Assembly: GCA_040506275.1 (NCBI GenBank)
Contig: JBEVXD010000002.1
Span: 62,001 to 126,000, forward strand
DNA from: Thiodiazotropha sp040506275
GTDB taxonomy: Bacteria > Pseudomonadota > Gammaproteobacteria > Chromatiales > Chromatiaceae
DNA length: 64,000 nucleotides
Direction: 5' to 3'
A program made the position numbers and the translations under genes. Below the pieces are notes generated by a model, which saw only the letters and a program-made list of their open reading frames with translations, made no database searches and had not been told where the DNA came from. Every line of letters begins with the position of its first letter. Position 1 is the first letter of the stretch. Positions 9,115 to 16,129 of this stretch are shown here, piece after piece.

Positions 9115-9747
9115 ATGTGGAACATCCCTAACATTTTGACTCTTTTAAGGATTGTTCTGATTCCTGTGTTCGTTCTTCTGTTTTATCTACCTGTGGAGTG
9201 GGCCAGGCTCAGTTGTGCATTTGTATTTTCTATTGCTGCTGTGACTGATTGGCTTGATGGATATCTGGCCAGGCGTTGGGGGCAAGTCTCCCCACTTGGC
9301 GCTTTTCTTGATCCGGTGGCCGACAAACTGATGGTCGCTGTATCACTGCTGCTTTTGGTTCAGGCTGAGCCAACACCGGCACTTGCGATACCTGCTGCAG
9401 TCATAATCGGCCGTGAAATCACCATTTCAGCGCTTAGGGAGTGGATGGCTGAACTGGGTGCGCGAGCCATGGTGGCTGTCTCATTGATAGGAAAATTTAA
9501 GACTGCAGTTCAAATGGTTGCGATTCTGCTGCTTATATTTAATCAGCCACTTTGGGGTATACCAATCTATACAGTCGGCTTTGTTCTGATCTACGTGGCA
9601 GCCATACTGACACTGTGGTCAATGGGCCTATATTTGAAATCTGCCTGGCCCAGTTTGCTCGGTGAGAGGCAGGTCAGTGGCAGTCTTGAGACTAAAAGTA
9701 TTTCAGTTGATGATATTGATGGATCGCCAGGCCAGGTAAACGACTAG
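9115..9747 (+). CDS. pgsA: CDP-diacylglycerol--glycerol-3-phosphate 3-phosphatidyltransferase
   Basis: An inner-membrane enzyme that makes phosphatidylglycerophosphate, the committed step toward phosphatidylglycerol and cardiolipin. The 210-residue protein has several hydrophobic segments. It contains the CDP-alcohol phosphotransferase motif D45-x2-D48-G49-x2-A52-R53-x8-G62-x3-D66-x3-D70, with all catalytic residues present. The C-terminal 30 residues are polar and extend slightly beyond the family core. It lies directly downstream of uvrC, the conserved gammaproteobacterial arrangement next to the Gly-Cys-Leu tRNA cluster. Confidence 0.96.
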   Translation: MWNIPNILTLLRIVLIPVFVLLFYLPVEWARLSCAFVFSIAAVTDWLDGYLARRWGQVSPLGAFLDPVADKLMVAVSLLLLVQAEPTPALAIPAAVIIGREITISALREWMAELGARAMVAVSLIGKFKTAVQMVAILLLIFNQPLWGIPIYTVGFVLIYVAAILTLWSMGLYLKSAWPSLLGERQVSGSLETKSISVDDIDGSPGQVND

Positions 9748-9852
9748 ACTTAAAACTGAATTCGTTGAGTATTACCTTAATTACCAGCCCGGCAGAAATA
9801 GTCTCTGCCTGGTTAACTAAGTATGCAATGAATGCAAGGCAGGAGGTGACTT

Positions 9853-10284
9853 ATGAAGAGATACGTTCCACTGTTTGGATTAGCGCTTGGCGTATGGCTT
9901 ACGCTGCCGGTTAACGGGCAGCCTTACCCCTATCCCATTGGTGGCGAGCGTTACTCCAGGCCACCTGTCAGCAGCGGATCAGGCTTTCACACTCAGCGCT
10001 CGCTTAGATTCAAGCGGGACCAGGATGAAAGTGGCTACCACCTTCGTATTAAGGCCCAGGGTTATACCCCTGATGCAATCCAAGTGAAGATTGTTGGTGC
10101 CTATCTGGTGGTTGGGAATCAGGAAGTCCACAAAGTCGAAAACAGGCATCAGCGTGGCTACAGTTTCTCCAGCAGTTCATCCTCTATGCATCGTCGCTTT
10201 AGATTGCCACCTGACGCTGACACGGCTGCTATGACAAGGTCTGAAAATGATGGGGTTATTGTTATTACCTTGCCCTACCGCTAG
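9853..10284 (+). CDS. Secreted small heat shock-like (alpha-crystallin domain) protein
   Basis: A 143-residue protein with a clear signal peptide (K/R at 2-3, hydrophobic core, cleavage probably after VNG near residue 22). The mature part starts with a Pro/Tyr-rich segment and then a beta-rich domain from about residue 45: RFKRDQDESGYHLRIKAQGY, DAIQVKIVGAYLVVGNQE, FRLPPDADTAAMTRSENDGV and VIVITLPYR. This succession matches the alpha-crystallin/Hsp20 fold, with the conserved A-x-x-x-x-G-V replaced by the similar SENDGV. A perfect AGGAGGTG ribosome binding site precedes the ATG. Most Hsp20 proteins are cytosolic, so a periplasmic one is less common. A holdase role in the envelope is inference. 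Confidence 0.75.
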   Translation: MKRYVPLFGLALGVWLTLPVNGQPYPYPIGGERYSRPPVSSGSGFHTQRSLRFKRDQDESGYHLRIKAQGYTPDAIQVKIVGAYLVVGNQEVHKVENRHQRGYSFSSSSSSMHRRFRLPPDADTAAMTRSENDGVIVITLPYR

Positions 10285-10365
10285 ATCTGTTTTTATAGAC
10301 TTGCAAGGTAGACAGCAAGATTCCCTATGAGGGCTATGTCATAAATGGGAGGTAGGTGGCGCAAA

Positions 10366-10452
10366 TGGTGCCCGGGGCCGGAATCGAACCGGCACGACCC
10401 TAAGGTCGAGAGATTTTAAGTCTCTTGCGTCTACCAATTTCGCCACCCGGGC
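10366..10452 (-). tRNA. tRNA-Leu (anticodon TAA)
   Basis: On the minus strand the 87-nt gene starts GCCCGGGTGGCG and ends with an encoded CCA. The acceptor stem GCCCGGG/CCCGGGC is perfect, the variable arm is long as expected for Leu, and the anticodon loop CTTAAAA gives anticodon TAA. It is last of the Gly-Cys-Leu cluster, the order of E. coli glyW-cysT-leuZ. Confidence 0.95.
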
Positions 10453-10490
10453 AGGTTGGCGTTGCTTGTGCGGATTTCACAACAGAAATA

Positions 10491-10564
10491 TGGAGGCTGA
10501 GCCCGGAATCGAACCGAGGTCCACGGCTTTGCAGGCCGCTGCATAACCACTCTGCCACTCAGCC
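10491..10564 (-). tRNA. tRNA-Cys (anticodon GCA)
   Basis: The 74-nt gene on the minus strand starts GGCTGAGTGGC and ends TCCA, with discriminator U and an encoded CCA, typical of tRNA-Cys. The anticodon loop gives GCA. All four stems can be drawn. It lies between tRNA-Leu and tRNA-Gly in the conserved cluster. Confidence 0.95.
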
Positions 10565-10614
10565 ATATAGGGTGGAATTCTATCATCTATTCCTGATGAA
10601 TCGAATCGACACAT

Positions 10615-10640
10615 AAAAAAGCCTCGGTTGTGCCGAGGCC
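10615..10640 (-). terminator. Intrinsic terminator between tRNA-Gly and tRNA-Cys
   Basis: On the minus strand the stem GCCTCGG pairs with CCGAGGC around the loop CACAA and is followed directly by six T. It stands inside the tRNA cluster, so it would end or attenuate transcripts from the tRNA-Gly promoter before Cys and Leu. Confidence 0.8.
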
Positions 10641-10649
10641 TTATAGAAT

Positions 10650-10725
<76 letters not shown>

Positions 10726-10743
10726 TTCGTTCAGGAAGGGCGT

Positions 10744-10771
10744 ATTCTAGCTTCTGTTTAAGATCTGTCAA
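10744..10771 (-). promoter_or_regulatory. Sigma-70 promoter of the tRNA-Gly gene
   Basis: On the minus strand TTGACA (10771-10766) and TAGAAT (10749-10744) are 16 bases apart, and the -10 ends 18 bases before the tRNA-Gly 5' end. A GC-rich stretch (ACGCCC) follows the -10, which is reminiscent of a stringent-response discriminator. Confidence 0.8.
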
Positions 10772-10941
10772 CCTTTTCCAACAGATATTCCCCAGTTAGT
10801 TATAGTTTTCATCTACTGGCCTCCAAACTTATCAATCCGGATGTTGCTCAAGTAATGCGCCCTAAAAACCGATAACGTTATGTAAGGTACCAATTGTTAA
10901 GGACTAAATGTAGAGAGCGCGGTTACCGAGGTGTGTCGCAA

Positions 10942-12147
10942 ATGATTAAGCAGATAGCGGTTAGTGAGCTTAGGGTCGGGATGTATGTCGATAAGCTTGA
11001 CGCTTCTTGGATGGATCATCCTTTTTTAAGAAATCAATTTAAAATCAATGGATTAGGTGATATAGGTAAAATCAGAAAATCTGGCGCCGAGGCTGTATAT
11101 ATCGATACGAAGAAGGGCCTGGATGTCAGAACTGAAGCAGAAGTAAAACAACCAATAACAGTTTCAATACCAAAACCCGATCCAAATCCAGACCAGGCAT
11201 CTGCATCGGTTTCCGTGGCGGAAGAGATGGAAAAGGCACGCATTGTCAGGAAGGAGGCGGGGCGGGTCATCACCGACTTAATGGTAGATGTTCGGCTTGG
11301 AAAGCAGGTTGATACAGAACGGGTCAGTCCCGTAGTAGAGCAGATGCTCGGTTCAATCTTCAGAAATCAGGATGCATTTCTAGGATTGACGCGTATTCGT
11401 GATATGGATCATTACACCTTCGAACACTCTATCGGTGTATCAGCGTTGATGATTGCGTTTGCCAGGAAGCTTGGGTTGGATGAGTCAGTAATCTGGGAAG
11501 TCGGTGTTGGTGGCATATTGCACGACATTGGCAAACTAAAGGTACCTGATAGGATTTTGAATAAACCTGGGCGTCTTACTGAGGATGAATTCTCAGTCAT
11601 GAAGGGGCATGTGGGATTTGGAACCCGATTGGTTGATGAGGCTGATGCGATTCCAAGAAATGCACTAAGAGTTCTTATGCAGCATCATGAACGTCTCAAT
11701 GGCACAGGCTACCCAGGCAGGCTTTCAGGGGAAGAGATCAGCCTCTACGGTAAGATGGCTGCAATAGTCGATGTGTATGACGCGATTACTTCTGATCGTG
11801 TCTATCACAAAGGAAAAATGCCAAGTGTTGTATTGCGTCAGTTGATCGAATGGAGCGGGCTGGGGATGTTTGATCAAGATTTGGTACAGCGCTTTATCCA
11901 GTGTGTGGGTATCTACCCAGTGGGTACGCTCGTGGCCTTGCAGAGCCAGCGGCTGGCTGTGGTTATTGCATCCCCACAAAAGACGTTGCTGAATCCGGTA
12001 CTTAACGTTGTCTACGATCTTTCTCGAGATCGCTTCCTTACTCCAGAGTATCTGAATCTGGCTGAAACTGGCTCAGGGGATCGAATTATCAAGCCTGTCT
12101 CTCCGGAACAATACAATATTCAGGTTGCGGACTATTTGGGTCAATAA
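10942..12147 (+). CDS. HD-GYP domain protein, predicted c-di-GMP phosphodiesterase
   Basis: A 401-residue cytosolic protein. Residues 1 to about 130 form a DUF3391-type N-terminal domain (IAVSELRVGMYV start). The HD-GYP domain follows: HSIGVSALM near 162, the metal-binding HD at 194-195 in ILHDIGKLKVP, GHVGFG near 222, HHERLNGTGYPG with GYP at 256-258, and a later D-YDAITSDR motif. All canonical metal and GYP residues are present, so hydrolysis of c-di-GMP is likely. I chose ATG 10942 because GAGGTG lies 7 bases upstream and the DUF3391 start aligns there; an upstream in-frame TTG at 10894 has no good site. A repeat element begins 5 bases after the stop. Confidence 0.92.
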   Translation: MIKQIAVSELRVGMYVDKLDASWMDHPFLRNQFKINGLGDIGKIRKSGAEAVYIDTKKGLDVRTEAEVKQPITVSIPKPDPNPDQASASVSVAEEMEKARIVRKEAGRVITDLMVDVRLGKQVDTERVSPVVEQMLGSIFRNQDAFLGLTRIRDMDHYTFEHSIGVSALMIAFARKLGLDESVIWEVGVGGILHDIGKLKVPDRILNKPGRLTEDEFSVMKGHVGFGTRLVDEADAIPRNALRVLMQHHERLNGTGYPGRLSGEEISLYGKMAAIVDVYDAITSDRVYHKGKMPSVVLRQLIEWSGLGMFDQDLVQRFIQCVGIYPVGTLVALQSQRLAVVIASPQKTLLNPVLNVVYDLSRDRFLTPEYLNLAETGSGDRIIKPVSPEQYNIQVADYLGQ

Positions 12148-12250
12148 GTAATACCTGAATCTGTGGGTTACTGTTGGCGCATAGCGCAACCTGTTGCTTT
12201 CCCAACAGTCAAAAATTGCCCGTTCAACCTATGGGTGAAGCTAAGATTTT

Positions 12251-12499
12251 CCTGATTACTCTCCATACTCAGCTAAAGAACCTAAACTTTGATGTCTGGG
12301 TGTTGCAGGTGACTGTTTACTCAAATCAGACGCACTGTTTTTAGTCCACTTGGTGGGGCATGGCCCCACCCTACACCTTATCCAAACAGGTAGGGTGGGG
12401 CCATGCCCCACCAAAGAAAGCGAACAAACGATAAAAAGCCACATCTAACATGCTAGGGTCAATTCGCTATACTGCAGCTGGCCATTGAGCGTAATCAAG
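12251..12499. mobile_element. MITE-like insertion B inside repeat A
   Basis: The 249-bp segment is flanked on both sides by AAGATTTT (12243-12250 and 12500-12507), an exact 8-bp direct repeat present only once in the intact copy of A. Its ends, CCTGATTAC and GTAATCAAG, are imperfect inverted repeats extending to about 24 bp with 17 matches. It has no transposase gene. It carries hairpin C inside. An 8-bp target duplication fits mobilisation in trans by a DDE transposase, but which one is unknown. Confidence 0.8.
12350..12414. repeat. Palindromic repeat C (REP-like hairpin)
   Basis: The arms 12350-12374 and 12390-12414 are a perfect 25-bp inverted repeat around a 15-base loop, with the core TGGGGCATGGCCCCACC. 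The same palindrome occurs three more times at 63.0-63.5 kb. Hairpins with a GTAGGGTGGGG core are widespread extragenic palindromes in proteobacteria, and a REP-associated tyrosine transposase as mobiliser is inference. Confidence 0.85.
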
Positions 12500-12618
12500 A
12501 AGATTTTTGTTCCACTGGAGAACCAATATTTTACACTCTGCACTCGTCATCAACCCACGGATTCAGGTAATAGTCAGGCATTTTGCGATATCTCTTCAAC
12601 TATCCAATCGTTTAAGAT

Positions 12619-12768
12619 CTAGTGGGCCGGCCCGAAGGGAGCCCCGCTCATCAGTCAATGCTGCGTTGTACTCCTTGGAAAGGGCTTGCCATTCCCTGCG
12701 GAGTACGCCTTGCCTTGACTGATGAGCGGGGCTCTGATCGTTACCTTATTTACCGCATGGCCCACTAG
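12619..12768. repeat. 150-bp composite hairpin element, family D
   Basis: Outer ends CTAGTGGGCC (12619-12628) and GGCCCACTAG (12759-12768) are a perfect inverted repeat. A second, perfect 20-bp inverted repeat lies inside (12639-12658 and 12715-12734), and a third pair (GTACTCC/GGAGTAC) lies in the loop. There is no ORF. The core (CTGCGTTG, AAGGGCTTGCCATTCCCTGCG) recurs in shorter or diverged form at 35611-35705 and, inverted, at 49557-49677. Confidence 0.85.
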
Positions 12769-12853
12769 GGACAGATGCCTTGTTATCTCTCGGTTTTTAT
12801 AAACCAGGGGGTTGGTCTATTTTATCCTCACAGCCAGAGCTTGGATCGAAGTC

Positions 12854-13987
12854 ATGCAAGTTGCTTTTCATACCCAGATAGATGATTTTGAGGCAAAGAT
12901 GTGGAATCGCCTTGTCGAGGATGATAATCCCTTTCTAAAGCATGAATTCCTCGCGGCGCTCGAGCACAACGATTGTGTCGGTGAACGGTTTGGTTGGCGC
13001 CCCCAACATCTGAGTATTCATGATCAGGGGCGACTGGTTGGGTTATCCCCACTCTATATCAAGGACAACTCCTACGGTGAATTTGTCTTTGACCATTCCT
13101 GGGCCGATGCCTATCGGCGTAATGGTTTGAGTTACTACCCGAAGCTGGTAAGCGCCACACCCTATACACCAGCCTACGGAAATCGCTTGCTGGTTGATCC
13201 TGACGCAGATATTGAGCAGGTAAGGCGTCTCATGATAGAGGCAACCCTGGGTTTGGTAGATGAGTCGGGATTCTCCTCCATGCATTGGCTGTTCACTACC
13301 AAGGACGAGGGGGAGAGCTTAAAGTCAATGGGGATGTTCGAACGTCTTGGTGTCCAATTTCACTGGAGTAACCCCGGATACTCCGATTTCGATCATTTTT
13401 TGTCCTACTTGACCGCCAAACGCAGAAAAAATATCCGACACGAGCGAAGGAAAGTGTCAGATTCCCAAATTCGCTTTCGTGTGGTTACTGGAGATGAGGT
13501 GAATGAGGATGAATGGGCTCTGTTTACCCACTTTTACAATAAGACCTTCGAAGAGCGCTATAGTCTGCCAACCTTAAATCAGGGTTTTTTTCAGGAAATT
13601 GGAGAAAACATGGGCAATCAGATTGTTCTTGTATTTGCCTACGACGGCCCTCGCTGTGTCGCCGGTGCAATTCTCTACCGCAGTCAATCCACACTCTATG
13701 GGCGCCACTGGGGGGCGCTGCAGCACTACGACAGTCTCCACTTCGAAGCCTGCTACTACCAAGGTATATCCTATGCAATTGAGCAGGGCCTTAAAAGATT
13801 CGAACCTGGCGCTCAAGGAGAACATAAAATCTGGCGAGGATTTATGCCGACCCTGACTTACTCATATCACTGGATCGTCGATCCTGTTTTTAGTAATGGC
13901 ATCGAGCAATTTCTACGACAGGAGGCTCCGGCATTGCTGAACTATCAAAAAAATCTACTTGAAAGCTCTCCGTTTAAACAAAAATAA
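12854..13987 (+). CDS. FemAB-like / GNAT-fold protein (PF04339-like)
   Basis: A 377-residue soluble protein resembling the FemAB_like family (COG3146), often annotated as peptidoglycan biosynthesis/recognition or N-acetyltransferase; the true reaction is unknown. Family-like stretches are NPFLKHEFLAALE, SPLYIKDNSYGEFVFDHSWADAY, SSMHWLFT, the basic helix LTAKRRKNIRHERRKV (as in FemAB folds that bind aminoacyl or acyl donors), and FEPGAQGEHKIWRGF near the C-terminus. I start it at ATG 12854 (MQVAFHTQIDDF); an upstream in-frame start at 12812 adds residues without family counterpart. It lies alone between repeat D and iscR. Confidence 0.8.
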   Translation: MQVAFHTQIDDFEAKMWNRLVEDDNPFLKHEFLAALEHNDCVGERFGWRPQHLSIHDQGRLVGLSPLYIKDNSYGEFVFDHSWADAYRRNGLSYYPKLVSATPYTPAYGNRLLVDPDADIEQVRRLMIEATLGLVDESGFSSMHWLFTTKDEGESLKSMGMFERLGVQFHWSNPGYSDFDHFLSYLTAKRRKNIRHERRKVSDSQIRFRVVTGDEVNEDEWALFTHFYNKTFEERYSLPTLNQGFFQEIGENMGNQIVLVFAYDGPRCVAGAILYRSQSTLYGRHWGALQHYDSLHFEACYYQGISYAIEQGLKRFEPGAQGEHKIWRGFMPTLTYSYHWIVDPVFSNGIEQFLRQEAPALLNYQKNLLESSPFKQK

Positions 13988-13992
13988 CATTC

Positions 13993-14017
13993 ATAACCTA
14001 CTGAATAACTGAGTAAA
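13993..14017. promoter_or_regulatory. Possible distal IscR-like site
   Basis: The segment contains TACTGAATAACTGAGTAAA, resembling the GACT..ATTACTGAGTTA pattern of the two better sites at 14057 and 14091. It is the weakest of the three and lies just after the stop of the FemAB-like gene. Confidence 0.3.
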
Positions 14018-14056
14018 TAGTATTTTCCTTAATAAAAGTTGTATTTTTTCTGAATA

Positions 14057-14115
14057 ATTGTTGACTAAATTACTGAGTTACTCTAGTCTAAATACCGACT
14101 GAATTACTGGGTTAT
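14057..14115 (+). promoter_or_regulatory. iscR promoter with two IscR type 1-like operators
   Basis: By eye, 14057-14081 matches the type 1 IscR consensus at about 20 of 25 positions and 14091-14115 at about 19 of 25; both share GACT-R-AATTACTGRGTTA. A sigma-70-like promoter overlaps the first site: TTGACT at 14061-14066 and TAGTCT at 14084-14089, 17 bases apart. This layout predicts repression by holo-IscR of its own gene. Confidence 0.7.
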
Positions 14116-14141
14116 AACTTTATACCTCTGGAGAATTACAT

Positions 14142-14609
14142 ATGAGACTGTCTACAAAAGGTCGTTACGCGGTTACAGCAATGTTAGACCTGGCGCTTAA
14201 TGGAAAAACAGGTCCTGTTACCCTCGCAGAAATATCTGAAAACCAGGGTATTTCACTCTCATACCTGGAACAGTTGTTTGCAGCCTTAAGAAGTAAGGAT
14301 TTGGTTCGTGGCGTAAGAGGTCCTGGTGGCGGCTACTATCTTGGCAAGAGTGCAGATGAGATTTCCATTGCCAATATCATTTGTGCTGTCGATGAATGGG
14401 TTGAATTCACCCGTTGCGGTGGAAGACAGAATTGTAGTGGCGGTGCCCGTTGTCTGACCCACACCCTTTGGGATGATCTCAGTACAGAGATTTTCAATTT
14501 CCTCGCAGATATCTCCCTGGGGGATCTGGTCAGAAGAAATCTGAATAAGAAGGAAGAAGAGGATGATTCACTGAGTATTGTGCCTCAATCGAGTTCACAA
14601 GCCGCATGA
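14142..14609 (+). CDS. iscR: Rrf2-family Fe-S cluster regulator IscR
   Basis: IscR binds a [2Fe-2S] cluster and controls Fe-S assembly genes according to cluster demand. The 155-residue protein begins with the Rrf2 winged helix-turn-helix (MRLSTKGRYAVTAML; recognition helix near SLSYLEQLFAALR; GPGGGYYL wing). Cluster ligands C92, C98, C104 and H107 are present at exactly the E. coli positions. CTCTGGAG lies upstream of the ATG. Unusually, iscS, iscU and iscA do not follow: the next gene is prmB after a hairpin, so this copy is stand-alone. Autoregulation is suggested by the operators just upstream. Confidence 0.94.
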   Translation: MRLSTKGRYAVTAMLDLALNGKTGPVTLAEISENQGISLSYLEQLFAALRSKDLVRGVRGPGGGYYLGKSADEISIANIICAVDEWVEFTRCGGRQNCSGGARCLTHTLWDDLSTEIFNFLADISLGDLVRRNLNKKEEEDDSLSIVPQSSSQAA

Positions 14610-14630
14610 TGGTGAATAAAACAGCCTGGT

Positions 14631-14652
14631 AGCGGCCCTGAACAGGGCCGCT
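14631..14652 (+). terminator. Hairpin after iscR
   Basis: A perfect 10-bp stem, AGCGGCCCTG with CAGGGCCGCT, around a 2-base apex lies 21 bases after the iscR stop. The following sequence is only weakly T-rich (GCAGTTTG), so termination is plausible but not canonical. Confidence 0.55.
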
Positions 14653-14714
14653 GCAGTTTGTATAACAGCACAAATAGTGTACTAATCGTTTCATCTGCAG
14701 CTCTTCTTGTCGCC

Positions 14715-14749
14715 CTGAACCTACTATTAAGGTGCCGGGCTAATATTAT
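14715..14749. repeat. Short dispersed repeat E, copy 1
   Basis: CTGAACCTAC, TATTAAGGT, CCGGG and TAATATT occur in the same order and spacing at 62947-62980, with a few substitutions and one 1-base indel. No coding capacity. Meaning unknown. Confidence 0.6.
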
Positions 14750-14802
14750 GCCTGGATGTTGAAATCAGCTATCATTACCGGTTTGATAGCCAAGCGAAAT
14801 CC

Positions 14803-15708
14803 GTGCAATCACTACAATCCATAACTGATTTTATTCGTTGGTCAGCCAGCAGGTTCTCTGAAGCCGGTCTTTTTTTTGGCCATGGCACTGATAATGCCTT
14901 GGATGAGGCCGCAGCGCTTGTTCTACACGCCCTCCACCTTCCTCCTGATCTATCGAGCAGCTGGTTTTCCAGTCGTCTTACTGCTGATGAACGGGATCGG
15001 GTGATTGAGCTGGTAACCCGCCGTATTGAATTGCGTAAGCCACTACCCTATCTTACCGGGGAGGCATGGTTTGCAGGACTCTCTTTTCGTGTCAATGAGC
15101 ATGTGCTGATACCCCGTTCGCCGATTGCGGAGCTGATCGAAAATGAGTTCACGCCCTGGATCGATCCATCACAGGTTCAGCGCGCTTTAGATCTTTGCTG
15201 CGGTAGTGGCTGTATTGGCATAGCAACAGCAACTTACTTGCCTGATTGTCAGGTTGATCTTGCTGATATCTCGCCAGATGCCCTGGCTGTCTCTAGTGAC
15301 AATGTCTCACTTCATGCCCTGGACCAGCAGGTTAAAGTATATGAATCTGATCTGTTTAATGGACTACCAGAGGTACAATATGACCTCATTCTTTCCAATC
15401 CTCCCTATGTAGGAGCGGAAGAGATGGCTGGTCTGCCCCCTGAATATCTTCACGAGCCTAATATGGCACTTGAAGCGAATGATCAGGGGTTGGAAATTGT
15501 CAAAAGAATATTGAATCAGGCTCCCGAGTTTCTGACACCCAACGGGTTTATTGTGGTAGAAGTGGGAAACAGTGCCGAGCTTCTGATGGATCTTTATCCC
15601 GATGTTCCGTTTGTCTGGCTCGATTTTGCCAGAGGAGGAGAGGGGGTTTTTCTGATCAGTGCAGCTGATCTGACTGAATATGCAGGCTACTTTAAGTCTG
15701 GCAACTAA
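14803..15708 (+). CDS. prmB: 50S ribosomal protein L3 N5-glutamine methyltransferase
   Basis: PrmB uses S-adenosylmethionine to methylate a glutamine of ribosomal protein L3 during ribosome assembly. The 301-residue length fits. The N-terminal helical domain is followed by the SAM-binding Rossmann fold with motif I ALDLCCGSGCIGIATA, an acidic strand end (DLADIS), and the catalytic NPPY in LILSNPPYVG, typical of N5-glutamine methyltransferases. The sequence LIPRSPIAELIENEF before motif I favours PrmB over PrmC. The start is GTG at 14803, since no ATG gives a full N-terminal domain. It is probably monocistronic or loosely linked to the next gene, 73 bases downstream. Confidence 0.92.
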   Translation: MQSLQSITDFIRWSASRFSEAGLFFGHGTDNALDEAAALVLHALHLPPDLSSSWFSSRLTADERDRVIELVTRRIELRKPLPYLTGEAWFAGLSFRVNEHVLIPRSPIAELIENEFTPWIDPSQVQRALDLCCGSGCIGIATATYLPDCQVDLADISPDALAVSSDNVSLHALDQQVKVYESDLFNGLPEVQYDLILSNPPYVGAEEMAGLPPEYLHEPNMALEANDQGLEIVKRILNQAPEFLTPNGFIVVEVGNSAELLMDLYPDVPFVWLDFARGGEGVFLISAADLTEYAGYFKSGN

Positions 15709-15781
15709 GCATAACCTTAAAAGGGATATACTGGGCTGTTGAGTATATATCCACTGATTATCTTGAGAGATTGAACTAGCG

Positions 15782-16099
15782 ATGAGTTTGCAACGTGCAC
15801 GCAGTGCTGAAGAGTATGTTGAATGGATAAAACAGGCGGAGTTTGAAGTCGCCGATCTTAGGGATTGTTATGATTACCAGATGGAGGAGTTGGGCCGCTA
15901 TCCCACATTCCTCGAACATTTGGAGTCGGGCATCAAAGCGCTGCATCAGTCGATGGTGGATGGCGAATATCATTTCGGTCGTGAGGATCTCCCCTTCATT
16001 GGTTTGGTAGATCGTCATGGTGATGATATACCGTTTGCAATATTACTGCGTCAGATAAACGAAACCCACAGAAAGGGTATCGATGTTGATGCTGAGTAA
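15782..16099 (+). CDS. Conserved-looking hypothetical protein, 105 residues
   Basis: I do not recognise this protein. It is small, soluble and acidic, without signal peptide or membrane segment. The N-terminal half looks helical (SAEEYVEWIKQAEFEVADLR), followed by MEELGRYPTFLEHLESGI and a short beta-like C-terminal part. The ATG at 15782 and the base composition look like a real gene, and there is no competing frame. It ends 30 bases before hemN on the same strand, so cotranscription with hemN is likely and a link to heme synthesis or microaerobic growth is possible, but that is inference from position only. Confidence 0.65.
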   Translation: MSLQRARSAEEYVEWIKQAEFEVADLRDCYDYQMEELGRYPTFLEHLESGIKALHQSMVDGEYHFGREDLPFIGLVDRHGDDIPFAILLRQINETHRKGIDVDAE

Positions 16100-16129
16100 C
16101 AGCGACTTTAGATTTAAGAGAGACAGGCT

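Larger units (their letters stand above)
12153..12568. repeat. Repeat element A, copy 1, split by an insertion
   Basis: The ends ACCTGAATCTGTGGGT (12153-12168) and ACCCACGGATTCAGGT (12553-12568) are inverted repeats matching at 15 of 16 positions. The left part (12153-12250) and the right part (from 12500) align with the uninterrupted copy at 44750-44910. A 249-bp insertion (B) separates them. Removing it and one 8-bp duplication leaves 159 bp against 161 bp in copy 2. No ORF is present, so this is a small non-autonomous element. Confidence 0.85.
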
